DNA from: Pedobacter rhizosphaerae
GTDB taxonomy: Bacteria > Bacteroidota > Bacteroidia > Sphingobacteriales > Sphingobacteriaceae
DNA: 64,000 bases
Direction of reading: 5' to 3'
Assembly: GCF_900111155.1 (NCBI RefSeq)
Contig: NZ_FOGG01000003.1
Coordinates: 133,145 to 197,144, forward strand
The notes beneath the pieces were generated by a model. That model ran no database searches. It was not told the origin of the DNA and saw only the letters and a program-made list of their open reading frames with translations. Positions 1 through 12,900 of the stretch are shown in pieces. Each line of letters begins with the position of its first letter. Positions within the stretch are counted from its first letter, which is position 1. A program made the position numbers and the translations under genes.

Positions 1-999
1 CCTGGTGTTGGCGTATAGGTATAGGTTCCATTTGCATTTACTACTACCGTACCGTTAGTTGGCACTGTAGTTACGGTGAAAGTTAACGGATCGCCATCTA
101 CATCACTTGCAGTTATGCTTCCATTTGCAGGTGTATCCTGAGCGGTGGTAAGCGCAGCTGCTGTTGCTACAGGCAGATCATTTACCGGCGTAACCGTTAC
201 ATTGATGGTTACCGTTACTATACCCCCATTTCCATCGCTCACACTCACCGTAAATACATCCGTTCCGTTGTAGTTGGTATCTGGTGTATAGGTGTAGGTT
301 CCATTGGTATTTACCACTACTGAACCATGAGCAGGAGTTGCCGTTACCGTAAAGGTTAGTGGATCACCATCCGCATCTGTTGCAGTGATGGTTCCATTAA
401 CAGGGGTATCTTCTGGTGTTGTAATGGCCGGAGCACTCGCTATTGGTGCATCGTTCACATTGGTAATGGTTACCGAAACAGGCACCTGTACTGTTCCTCC
501 TTTGCCATCGCTTACCGTTATGGTAAAGGTGTCGTTACCCACGTAGCCCGCCGCTGGTGTATAAGTATATGTTCCATCTGGATTTACCACTACCGTACCG
601 TTTGCTGGTATCGTAGTTACGGTAAAGGTTAATGGATCACCATCTACATCCGTTGCTGTAATGGCTCCGCTTACTGGCGTATCTTGTGTTGTGGTTATCG
701 GCGCTGCTGAGGCTACTGGCAAGTCGTTAACAGCATTTATGGTTATGTTGATGGTTACTGCAACTGTTCCGCCCTTGCCATCGCTTACTGCTATCGTAAA
801 TACATCAGTTCCGTTATAGTTGGCGGCAGGTGTATAAACATAAGTGCCGTCTGGGTTTACCACTACTGTTCCATGTCCCGGCGGAGTAGTTACCGCATAA
901 GTTAATGGATCACCATCCGGATCGCTGGCATTTATAGTTCCGTTACCTGTATTATCCTCATTTATCGTAAGCGGTGCTGCTGTTGCTATAGGAGGACGG
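1..999 (-). repeat. Cadherin/VCBS-like coding repeats, 91-residue unit
   Basis: Three full units and the start of a fourth, spaced 272-273 bp, with junctions ([11 protein letters not shown]) near 991, 718, 446 and 173. Each unit contains a DxDGDPLT motif and a [13 protein letters not shown] motif, which are typical of bacterial cadherin-like or VCBS domains. The array continues past the left edge. Confidence 0.85.
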
Positions 1000-3900
1000 T
1001 TATCGATAATATCTACTACAGCCGGAATAGTACTCGCTGTAATTAAAGGGTTATCGGTTGCGGCATCCATTGTTAATACAACTGTTTCAGTGCCTTCAGC
1101 TAAGTTATCGTCTAACACTGGAACTGTTAAGGTAGCAGTAGTCTGACCTGCCAGAATAGTAATGGTATTTGGCAAAGCGGTATAATCTGCTCCAGCTGTA
1201 GCGGTACCCGAAACATTGAACGTTATTTTCGTATCTACATTAGATGCGGTGCTCAAGGTAAAGGTAAACTGACCTGGAGTAGCAGGTTCTGCTCCGTTGG
1301 TTGTTGCTGCAACTGTTACAGTAGCTTTGCTGTTATCAATAATATTAATGGTTGCAGGTGTATTGCTTGTGGTAACCAAAGGATTGTTTGAGGTTAGTAA
1401 GGTCGCAATCACTGTTTCATTACCCTCAATAAATGCATCGGCTAATACCGGTACACTTATGGTAGCCGTAGTTTGACCTGCCGGGATAACAATGGTTTTA
1501 GGTGTTATGGTAGTGTAATCTGTGCCTTCGGTTGCTGTACCGCTTAAACCGAATGTGATTTGGGTATCGGTTGCAGCAGGCTTGCTCAGGTTGATGGTGA
1601 ATGTACCATTTACAGGGCCATTTTCTTTTCCATCTAATCCTGCCACAATGGTTGCCGTGGCCTGATCATTGTCTACAATGGTAGTGGTTACACTTGATGT
1701 GGCTATAGTTACCAAACCGCCAGTTATATTACTAATGGTTGCAGTATAGTCTTCATTTCCTTCTACAATACCATCATCAGTTATATCTATCGTAAAGGTT
1801 AAAATTGTACCTGCAGCAGCACCCGCCGGGAACTGTAAAGTTCCTGATTTAGCGGTATAGTCGCTTCCTGCCAATGCCGTACCATTTGCTGTAGCGTAAT
1901 CTACCGTGAAGGCATTTTGTACGCCCGCACTTAAGGTTACCGAATAAGTTATTGTACCCGCAGCTTCATTTACTGTTGGTGCAGCAGAGATACTCACTGT
2001 AGCGGTATTATTATCGGTAATATTGATGGTTGCCGGTACATTACTCACCGCAATCAATGGGTTATTGCCCGAAACTAAAGTAGCTACTACATTTTCAACC
2101 CCTTCTACTATTGCATCTGCCAATACCGGAATGTTAAAGGTAATCGAGGTTGATCCTGCAGGAATAGTCACCGTTTTAGTTATAATGGTGCTGTAATCTG
2201 CTCCTTCTGTTGCGCTTCCGCTAAGGGCATAGGTAATCTGTGTATCTGTAGCCGAAGGTGCACTTAGGCTTACACGGAATACACCCGCAACCTGCCCAGC
2301 TTCTGCTCCATCATTTACTGCTGCAATGGTGGCAATGGAAGAACCATTATCAATAATATTGACTGTTGCAGGTGTTGTGCTTGCCGAAATAGCGGCATTA
2401 TCAGTTGTTGGGTCTAAGGTGATAATAACTGTTTCGCTTCCCTCCACAATGTTATCATTCAATACCGGAACCGATAAGGTTACCGAAGTTTGTCCGGCAG
2501 GGATAACAATGGTTGATGGTAAAACGGTATAATCAATTCCACTTGTTGCAGTACCCGTAACCTTAAAGGTAACGCGTGTATCTGAAGTAGAGGCATTGTT
2601 TAAGCTGAAGGTAAACAAGCCTGGCGTAGCAGGTTCTGCCCCATCGTTAGTGGCATTAACTGTTACTAATCCGCTTGTATTATCTAAAATATTAAGGGTT
2701 GCAGGCGTGTTATTTACCGTAACCGTGGCATTGTTTGAAGCTGTTAAGCTGGCAATAACGGTTTCGGTTGGTTCAATCGTATTATCTGCAATTACCGGAA
2801 TGTTAATGGTTGCCGTTGTTTGTCCGGCTGGAACCACAATTGTTTTGGTCGTAATGGTGGTGTAATCACTTCCTTCTGTTGCTGTTCCTGCTAAGGTATA
2901 GGTTAACTGGGTATCAGTTGAAGAAGGATTGCTTAAAGTAACGACAAAAGTTCCTGCTACAGGTCCATTTTCATTTCCAGTTGTTCCGGCGGCAATACTG
3001 GCCACCGAAGCATCATTATCGGTAATGGTTAAGGTAGCCGTACCGTTTCCAATTTTAACCAGGCCTCCGGTTACGTTGGCAATAATGGCATTGAAGGTTT
3101 CTGTTGGCTCTGCCACATTATCATCAATAATTGGAACAGTAAAGGTTAAGCTTGCTCCCGCAGCAGATCCCGCAGGGAAGTTTAAGGTACCACTGGTTTT
3201 GGTGTAATCTGATCCGGCTATGGCTGTTAGATCTGCGGTAGTGTAATCTACGCTGAAACCGTTCTGTACTGCGCCGCTTAAAGTCACTTTAAAGGTTGCT
3301 GTACCCGCTGCTTCATCTACACTTACGGTAGTTACCGAAATGGTTACGGATACCGAGTTGTCATCTAAAATATTGATGCTTGCAGGTGTGTTGTTAACAG
3401 TAACCTTGGCATTGTCTGTACTCACTAAAGTAGCTACAACTGTTTCTGCACCTTCTACTATATCATCGGCTAAAACCGGAATAGTTAAAGTAGCAGATGT
3501 TTGTCCGGCTGGTATGGTAATGGTTTTAGAAACCGTGGTGTAGTCATTGCCTTCATTAGCTGTTCCGGCCAGACTAAAGGTTACCTGCGTATCTGTTGCA
3601 GATGGATTACTGATTTTAACGGTGAATGTTCCATTTACAGGTCCATCTTCATTTCCATCTGTAGCAGCCAGAATACTTGCCACTGCATTATCGTTATCGG
3701 TGATGCTCACCGTTGCCGGTGATGTTCCGATGGTTACGATTCCGCCAGTGATACCACTTAAGGCTGCAGAGAAGTTTTCTGCAGTTTCTACTAAATTATC
3801 GTCGTTAATGGCTACGGTAAATGTTAAACTGGTTCCTGCTGCTGAATTAGCCGGGAAAGTTAAGGTGCCATTGGTTGCGGTGTAATCTGTGCCTGCTGTT

Positions 3901-6900
3901 GCAGTTCCATCTGCGGTAGCATAGTTTACAGTAAATCCATTTTGAACACCCTGGTTAAGCGTAACGGTAAAGGTCGCTGTACCGGCATCTTCATTAATAA
4001 CCGGATTAGTTGCAATACTTACTGTTGCAACATCTTCATCGATAATGTTAATCGTTGCCGGAGAGGTTGACACCATAATGGCTGGATTGTCTGTTGCCGT
4101 TAAGGTTGCAATTACTGTTTCTGTTCCTTCTGCCAATACGTCTTCCAAAACTGGAATGGTAATGCTGGCAGTGGTTTCTCCAGCAGGGATCACAATCGTT
4201 TTGTTAACCGCGCTAAAGTCGGTACTTTCTGTAGCCGTACCAGCAAGCGTAAAGGTTAAAGTAGTTGGCGTTGCAGAAGGATTGCTTAAGGTAATGTTGA
4301 ATTTACCGCTAACCAATCCATTTTCATTGGCATCGCCGCCTGGTGTAATGGTCACCAATGAGTTATCATTATCGGCAATAGTAACTGTTGCCGGACTGGT
4401 TCCAATGGCTACATCTGCGCCTTGAACATTACTCAATCCAACAGTAAACGATTCTGATTTCTCTACCAGTTGGTCATCAATAATCGGAATATTTACGGTA
4501 AGCGTTGTACCTGCCGGAGAATTTGCCGGGAAGGTTAACGTTCCGCTGGTTGAAGTATAGTCTAATCCGGCAAGTGCTGTTCCATTTGCTGTAGCATAAT
4601 CGACAGTAAAGCTGTTTTGAACGGCAATATTTAATACTACCGATAAGCTTACTGTACCTACACCCTCGCCCACACTTGGCGCACTGATGGAGATACTAAC
4701 GTTCGCAGTATTGGCATCAATGATATTGATGCTTGCTGGCGTATTATTAATATTAATTAACGGATTGCTCGAAGTGGTTAAAGTAGCAATAACGTTTTCA
4801 GTACTCTCGGCTACCGCATCTACCAATACTGGGATGTTAATGGTGGCTGTGGTTTGGCCGGCAGGAATAGTAACTGTTTTAGTGGTAATGGTGGTGTAAT
4901 CAGTTCCCTCGGTTGCCGAGCCACCTAAGGTATAGCTAATCTGCGTATCTGTAGCCGATGGTTTGGTTAATTCTACTATGAAAGTACCATCTGCAGGGCC
5001 GGTTTCATTTCCGTTTGATCCTGCTTTTATAGCTGCTGTTGACGTATCATTATCGGTAATGGTTACCGTTGCAGTAGCAGTACCAATAGTTACTAAACCG
5101 CCCTGAATATTACTTAATGTTGCAGAGAAGGATTCACTTGGTTCTACCAGGTTATCATCAATAATGGGAACACTGAAAGTTAACACTGCTCCCGCCGGAG
5201 AATTTGCCGGGAAGGTAAGTGTCCCTGTAGAAGCGGTGAAATCCAATCCTGCCGTTGCGGTTCCATTCGAAGTATTGTAATCTACACTAAATGGTGTTTG
5301 CACAGCAGTATTTAAGGTTACGGTAAAGGTTGCAGTACCAGCGCCCTCGTTAATAGTTGGCAGTGTACTGATGCTTACCGAAGCCGTGTTATTGTCTAAA
5401 ATATTGATGCTTGCTGGTGTATTATCAACGGTAATACCAATGTTGTTTGTACCTGATAAGATAGCCCTAACCGTTTCTACTCCTTCAACTACAGCATCTG
5501 CCAGAACCGGTATCACAATAGTTGCACTGGTTTGTCCGGCCGGAATGGTTACCGTTTTCGCGGCTATGGTGCTGTAATCGGCACCTTCCGTTGCGGTTCC
5601 ATTTAAGGTGTAATTAATCTGGGTATCTGTAGATGACGGATGGCTGATGGTTACCGTGAACGTGCCATTAACCGGACCGCTTTCATTGCCATTTGTACCA
5701 GCGGTAATGGTGGCCACTGCGGTGTCGTTATCGGTAATGTTTACTGTTGCAGGAGTGGTTGATGCTGTAATAGCCGTGTTGTTGGTGGCAGCGGTCATGG
5801 TTAAAATTACCGTTTCTGTACCTTCAACAGTATCATCGTCTAACACAGGAACATCTAGGGCTACCGAGGTTTGACCAGCAGGAATAGTTACTGATGTACC
5901 AATAGTGGTATAATCAGCTCCTGCCACTGCGGTACCTGTAATGCTATAGGTTATTTGGGTATTGGTGGTTGCCGGGTTGCTTAAAGTAAAGATGAAGCGC
6001 CCTGGGGTACCTGGCTCTGCACCATCTGTTGCCGCCAATACAGTAACCGTTGCCTTGGTATTATCTGTTATTGCAATTGTGGCAGCAGCATTGTTAAGGG
6101 TAACTAATGGATTATTACTAGCAGTTAAGGTAGCAATAACGGTTTCATCACCTTCAATAATATCATCGGTTAATACCGGAATATTTAGGGTAGCTGTTGT
6201 TTGTCCTGCCGGGATGGTAACCGTTTTAGTTACTATGCTGGTATAATCTGTTCCTTCTACAGCGGTACCTGCTAAAGTAAAGGTAAGTTGCGTATCGGTT
6301 GCCGAAGGATTGCTTAAAGTAACCACAAATGTTCCGTTCGCCGGGCCGTTTTCAGTTCCATTTACCCCCGCAGCGATAGTGGCTACAGCCGTGTCATCAT
6401 CTGTTAAATTCAACGTTACCGGAGTAGTATTGGCGGTAATGGCTGGGTTATTAGTGGCTGATGCCATAGTCAGAATGATCGTCTCAGTTCCTTCAACCAG
6501 GTTATCGTTTACTACAGGAACAGCTACCGTAGCCGAAGTTTGTCCAGCCAGAATAGTAACTGTTGCCGCAAGAGGTGTATAATCGCTTCCACTGGTAGCT
6601 GTACCACTAACGGCAAAGGTAATCTGAGTGTCTGTTGTTGATGTGTTGCTCAGTGTAAAGGTAAATTGTCCTGCTGTACCCGGTTCTGCAGCGGCAGTTG
6701 TTGCTGCTACATCTACTGTTGCGGTGGTGTTATCAGCAATATTAATCGTTGCCGGAGAGGTATTAACCGTAACCAATGGATTGGCAGAAGTAGTTAATGT
6801 GGCAATTACTGTTTCCGTTGGCTCCACTATCGCATCAGCTTTCACCGGAATAATAATGGTGCCTGTGGTTTGTCCGGCCGGAATAATAATGGTTTTGGTT

Positions 6901-9900
6901 ACAATAGCCGTATAATCATTTCCTTCAGATGCGGTTCCGGTTAATGTATAATTAACAGGCGTATCTACAGATGATGCTGCACTTAGCGTTACGGTAAAGC
7001 TTCCATTAACCGGTCCATTCTCATCGCCCTGGTTACCCGCAGCAATAGTGGCTGTGGAAACATCATTATCGGTAATTTCTACTGTTGCCGGCGCAGTTGA
7101 AGCTGTAATCGCCAGATTATTGGTTGCCGCAGTCATGGTTAAGATCACCGACTCGGTACCTTCTGCAATCGCATCATCAATTACAGGAACAAATACTGTT
7201 GCTGTAGTTTGTCCGGCAGGAATAGTTACTGTAGTACCAACGCTGGTATAATCTGATCCACTAGTTGCCGTACCGCTAACACCAAAAGTAATTTGCGTAT
7301 CTGTTGAAGAAGCATTGCTTAAAGTGAAGGTAAACTGCCCCGGAGTACTTGGTTCGGCACCATTCGTCGTTGCTGATACAGTTACCGTAGCGGTGGTATT
7401 GTCTGTAATGTTGAGTGTTGCCGGTGTATTATTTATCGTTACCAGTGGATTGCCCGAAGCCGTAAGTGTTGCCACCACCGTTTCATTGCCTTCCACCAAA
7501 TTATCTGTTAATACCGGGATAGTAATGGTTGCGGTGGTTGCTCCTGCCGGAATAGTAATCGTTTTGGTTAGAATCGAGGTATAATCCGTTCCCTCAGTTG
7601 CAGTACCTGCTAAGCTGAAGGTAACCTGTGTATCTGCTGAGGAAGGCTTACTCAACGTAACGGTAAAGACACCATTTGTTGGCCCATTTTCACTTCCTTG
7701 CGTAGTAACGGCTATTGATGCTTCTGAGCTATCGTTATCAATAATAGATGCTGTAGCCGTTGCATTACTAATCACCACCACATTAGAACTGATGTTACTC
7801 AATGTTGCGGTAAAGGTTTCTGTAGGCTCGGCGATGTTATCGTCAACAATAACCACATCAAAAGTTCGCGTTGTGCCCGCAGGAGAATTTGCAGGGAAAC
7901 TTACTGATCCGGGGATTGCCGTAAAATCCTGAGGTGCAACTGCTGTACCATTCGCAAAGGTATAATCTACAGTAAACGCATCCTGAGCGGCATTATTTAA
8001 AGTTACCGTAAAAGTTGCTGTTCCATTTTCATTTACCGTTGGGGTAGTAGAAATACTCACACTTGCCGAGTTAGCATCTAAAATGCTGATGGTAGCACCA
8101 GTATTATTTACGGTAATTTGAGGGTTATTGGTGGTTGATAGCGATAAGATTACCGTTTCTGTTGGCTCTGCAATGGCATCCTGAATAACAGGAATGGTAA
8201 TGGTAGCTGTAGTTTGGCCAGCAGGAATGATTACCGTTTTAGGAGATAGTGTTTGAAAATCTACTCCTTCTGTTGCTGTAGAGGCAGAACTTCTGCTATA
8301 GATAATCTCTGTATCGGTTGAAGAAGGATTGCTTAACGTTACGATAAAAGTTCCGTTAACCGGACCTGTTTCATTGCCGTTAATTCCAGGTGCAAGTGAG
8401 GCAATCGAACTATCATTATCAATGATGGATACAGGAGCTGTTGCCGTACCAATGGTTACCAATCCTCCTGTTGGGTTAGCTATTGATGCGCTAAAAGTTT
8501 CTGAAGCTTCCACCAGGTTATCATCATTAACAGGCACTTCAAAAGTTAAGGTAGCGCCTGCAGCAGATCCTGCCGGGAAGGTTAAAGTACCACTTGTAGC
8601 GGTATAGTCTGCTCCTGAAAGCGCTGTTCCGTTTGTTGTGGCGTAATTTACACTAAATGCATTTTGAACGGCTGTACTTAAAGTAACCGTAAATACTGCC
8701 GTACCTGCGTCTTCATTAATGGTAGCAGCTGCAGAAATACTTACCGTAGCACTGTTATTGTCTAAAATATTTATGCTTGCAGATGTACTGTTAACGGTTA
8801 CCAATGGATTGTTAGAAGTTCCCAATGTGGCAATAACGGTTTCAGTACCTTCTACAATGGCATCACTACTTACCGGAATGGTGATTGTTCCAGTAGTTTG
8901 ACCAGCAGGAATGGTAATGGTCTTGGTAATGATGTTACCAAAATCACTTCCTTCGGTCGCCGTACCGGTTAAAGTATAGGTAATGGTGGTTGGATTGGCT
9001 GATGGATTGCTTAAGGTAACCACAAAAGTTCCGTTTACCGGTCCATTTTCATTTCCGGTTACTCCGGCGGCAATGCTGGCCACTGAGGTATCATTATCAG
9101 CTATATTAATGCTGGCTGGGTTCGTATTGGCCGTTATAGCTGCATTTCCGCTAACGCTTGTAATGGCTAAAATCACTGTTTCTGTTCCTTCGGCAATGTT
9201 ATCATCTAAAACCGGAACAGCTAACGTTGCTGTAGTCTGGCCTGCCGGAATGGTGATTGAAGTTCCCAGCGCAGAATAGTCAGCGCCACTGGTCGCCGTC
9301 CCATTTACCGAGAAGTTAATCACAGTATTGGTAGTAGACACGTGGCTCAAGGTAAAGGTAAATTGTCCTGCTGTTGTAGGTTCCGCACCATCGGTTGTAG
9401 CCGCTACACTTACTGTTGCAGTGGTATTATCTAATATGTTTAGGGTTGCAGGTGTGGTATTTAAAGTAATTGCAGGGTTATCTGAAGTGCCCAGTGTGGC
9501 AATAACGGTTTCTGTACCTTCTAAAATGGCATCGGCCAGAACCGGAATGGTAATGGTAGCCGAAGTTTGACCTGCAGGTATGGTTACCGTTTTCACCGTA
9601 ATATTACTGTAATCACTTCCTTCTGAAGCAGTACCTGCCAGGGTATAGGTAATCTTAGTATCTGTAGCTGAAGGATTGCTGATGGTTACAGTGAAAGTTC
9701 CATTAACTGGGCCGTTTTCATTGCCGGCAATACCTGGCGTAATGGAAGCTACAGCAGTATCATTATCATTGATGGTGCTTACCGCAGTGGAATTGGCAAT
9801 CGTTACCAGTGTACCAGAAACGTTGCTGATGGTTCCAGAGAAAGTTTCTGCTGATTCGAGTAAGTTGTCATCTATAATCGGAACATTAAAGGTAAGCGCG

Positions 9901-12900
9901 GTACCTGAAGTAGATCCTGCCGGGAAGGTAATGGTTCCGGTAGTTGATGTAAAATCTGTACCCGATAAGGCTGTTCCGCTAAAGGTGCTGTAATCTACTG
10001 TAAATGCGCTTTGTACCGCACCCGTTAAGGTTACCGTAAAGGTGGCGTTTCCAGCTCCTTCTGTTACAGAGGAAGGTGTTGCCGAGATACTCACTGTGGC
10101 CACATCATTATCAGTGATGGTGCCAATGCCTTCAGCTTGTGATATGGTTATCGGACTCACAGCCCCACTTAAGGTCACTTTAAAGTCTTCTGTACTTTCT
10201 CTAACGTTATCGTCAAGAATCACCACAGAAATGGTTTGCGTTGCGCCGTTAACAGATCCCGCAGGGAAAGTAATGGTTCCGGTTTTTGCGGTATAGTCGC
10301 TTCCTGCTAATGCAGTATTGTCTGAAGTGGTATAGTTTAATACAATTGGTTCCTGGGTATTTCCAGTAAGGGTAACGGTAAATACCATGCTACCTACATT
10401 CTCTCCCGCAGTAACACTGTTAATGGCCACGCTCGCGGCATCATTATCGTTAATTGTTCCAGTTCCTGTTGAGCCCACTGCCGGGATAGTAACCGGAGCG
10501 CCTGCGCTAACACCAGTTAAACTAACAGTAAAGGTTTCGGTTGGCTCTGCAACATTATCGTTTAAAATTGGAACAGTAAAGGTTTGGGTAGCACCATTTA
10601 CCGAACCCGCAGGGAAAATTACTGAACCTGTTGTGGCCGTATAGTCTGATCCAGCCAGGGCTGTACCATTGGCTGTTGTATAGTTTACTGAAAACGTATT
10701 TTGTACATTGCCTGTCAAGGTAACGGTGAAAGTGGCTGTGCCAGCGCTTTCATTTACAGAAACGCTGTTTACGGCTACTGTTGCTCCATCGTCGTCGGCA
10801 ATATTAACCGTTGCTGGTGTATTGCTTACCGTAATAGCACTGTTGTTGGTAGATGCCAGCGTTAAAATTACCGTCTCATTACCTTCTGCAACATCGTCGT
10901 TAAGTACGGGTACGCTAAGCGTGATGCTCTTCTGCCCTGCCTGAATAACGATAGAAGTTCCAATAGCGGTATAATCCGTTCCGCTGGTTGCCGTTCCGCT
11001 TACCGTAAAGTTAACGGTTGTTGGAGTAGCCGCAGCATTGGTTAAGCTAAAGGTGTATAAACCCGAGGTAGCAGGCTCTGCCCCATTTGTGGTTGCCGCA
11101 ACGCTTACAACGGATGTTGTACCGTCTAAAATATTAATGGTTGCTGGTGTATTGCTAATAGCTACAGTGCCATTGTTTGAGGCTGTTAAAGTAGCAATAA
11201 CGGTTTCATTTCCTTCAACCAGTACATCGCTTAATACCGGAATGGTAATGGTAGCTGTAGTTTGTCCTGCCGGGATGGTAACCGTTTTAGTGGTTATCGT
11301 GCTGTAGTCTGTTCCTTCTGTAGCTGTTCCTGTCAGGGTATAAGTAAGCTGTGTATCGGTAGCCGAAGGATTACTTAAGGTAACGGTAAAGCTACCCGAT
11401 ACAGGACCATTTTCATTGCCTGTAGTGCCTGCAGTGATGCTTGCTGTTGAAGGATCATTGTCGACAATATTAACTGATGCAGTCGCATTTGCAATAATCA
11501 CTACTCCTCCTGTAATGCCTGTCAGGGTTGCACTAAAATTTTCTGTAGTTTCTGCAATGTTATCATTGATAATTGGAACAGTAAAGGTTTTGGTTGTCCC
11601 TGCTGCCGAACCTGCGTCGAAAGCTAAGGTTCCGGTAGTAGTGGTGAAATCTGTTCCGGCAATTGCCGTTCCGTTATTGGTTGTGTAATTTACATTAAAG
11701 GCATTTTGAACGGCATTATTTAGGGTTACCGTGAAAGTAACCGTACCATCGCCTTCGTTAACACTCGTCGGGGCAGAGATACTCACACTTGCCGTATTCG
11801 CATCTAAAATATTAATGTTGGCCGCTGTGGTGTTAACCGAAACTAATGGGTTATTGGATGTACCCAGGGTGGCAATAACCGTTTCTGTACTTTCAGTAAT
11901 CGCATCGGTTAATACCGGAATAGTTATGGTAGCCGAGGTTTGTCCGGCTGGTATGGTAATTGTTTTTGGAGTAACCGTAGTATAATCGCTTCCTTCTGTT
12001 GCCGATCCGCCTAATGTAAAACTGATTTGTGTGTCTACTGCAGCAGGATTGCTCAAAGTTACTACAAAGGTTCCGTTCACTGGTCCGCTTTCATTTCCGT
12101 TTTGTCCGGCGGTAATCGTTGCGGTTGCCGTGTCATTATCTATAATATTGATAGTTGCAGGACTAGTGCTTGCCGTAATGGCGGCATTGCTCGTAGCTGC
12201 CGTCATGGTGAGGATAACCGTTTCCACGCCCTCTACCAGATTATCATCTTTTACAGGGACAGATAAGGTTGCGCTAGTTGCGCCTGCCGGAATCACAATG
12301 CTGGTGCCAATCGAAGTATAGTCGGTTCCGCTGGTTGCCGATCCTCCTACTGTAAAGTTGATCGTAGTTGGTGTTGTGGCAGCGTTGCTTAACGTAAAAG
12401 TATATAAACCGTTGGTTGAAGGTTCGGCCGCATTGGTAGTTGCGGCTACTGTAACCGTTGAAGTGGTATTGTCTGTTATATTTAAGCTTGCCGCTGTATT
12501 GTTGATCGAAACCAATGGATTGTTAGAAGTACCTAAAGTAGCAACTACTGTTTCCGTCCCTTCAACCAAATTATCTGCACTTACCGGGATAGTAATGGTA
12601 GCAGTAGTTTGTCCGGCCAATATGGTTACCGTTTTTATGGTGATATTAGCATAATCACTGCCTTCTGTTGCCGATCCTGATAAAGTATAAGTAATTTGGG
12701 TATCTGTTGCAGCAGGGTTGCTTAGGCTTACAATAAATGTCCCGTTTGCCGGACCACTTTCACTTCCATTTGTCCCAACAGCAATGCTGGCAATGGAAGT
12801 ATCATTATCATTGATGTTTACAGTGGCAGGTGTTGTACTTGCTGTAATTAATGTGTTGCTGGTTGAAGCAGCCATTGTTAAAATCACCGACTCAACTGGT

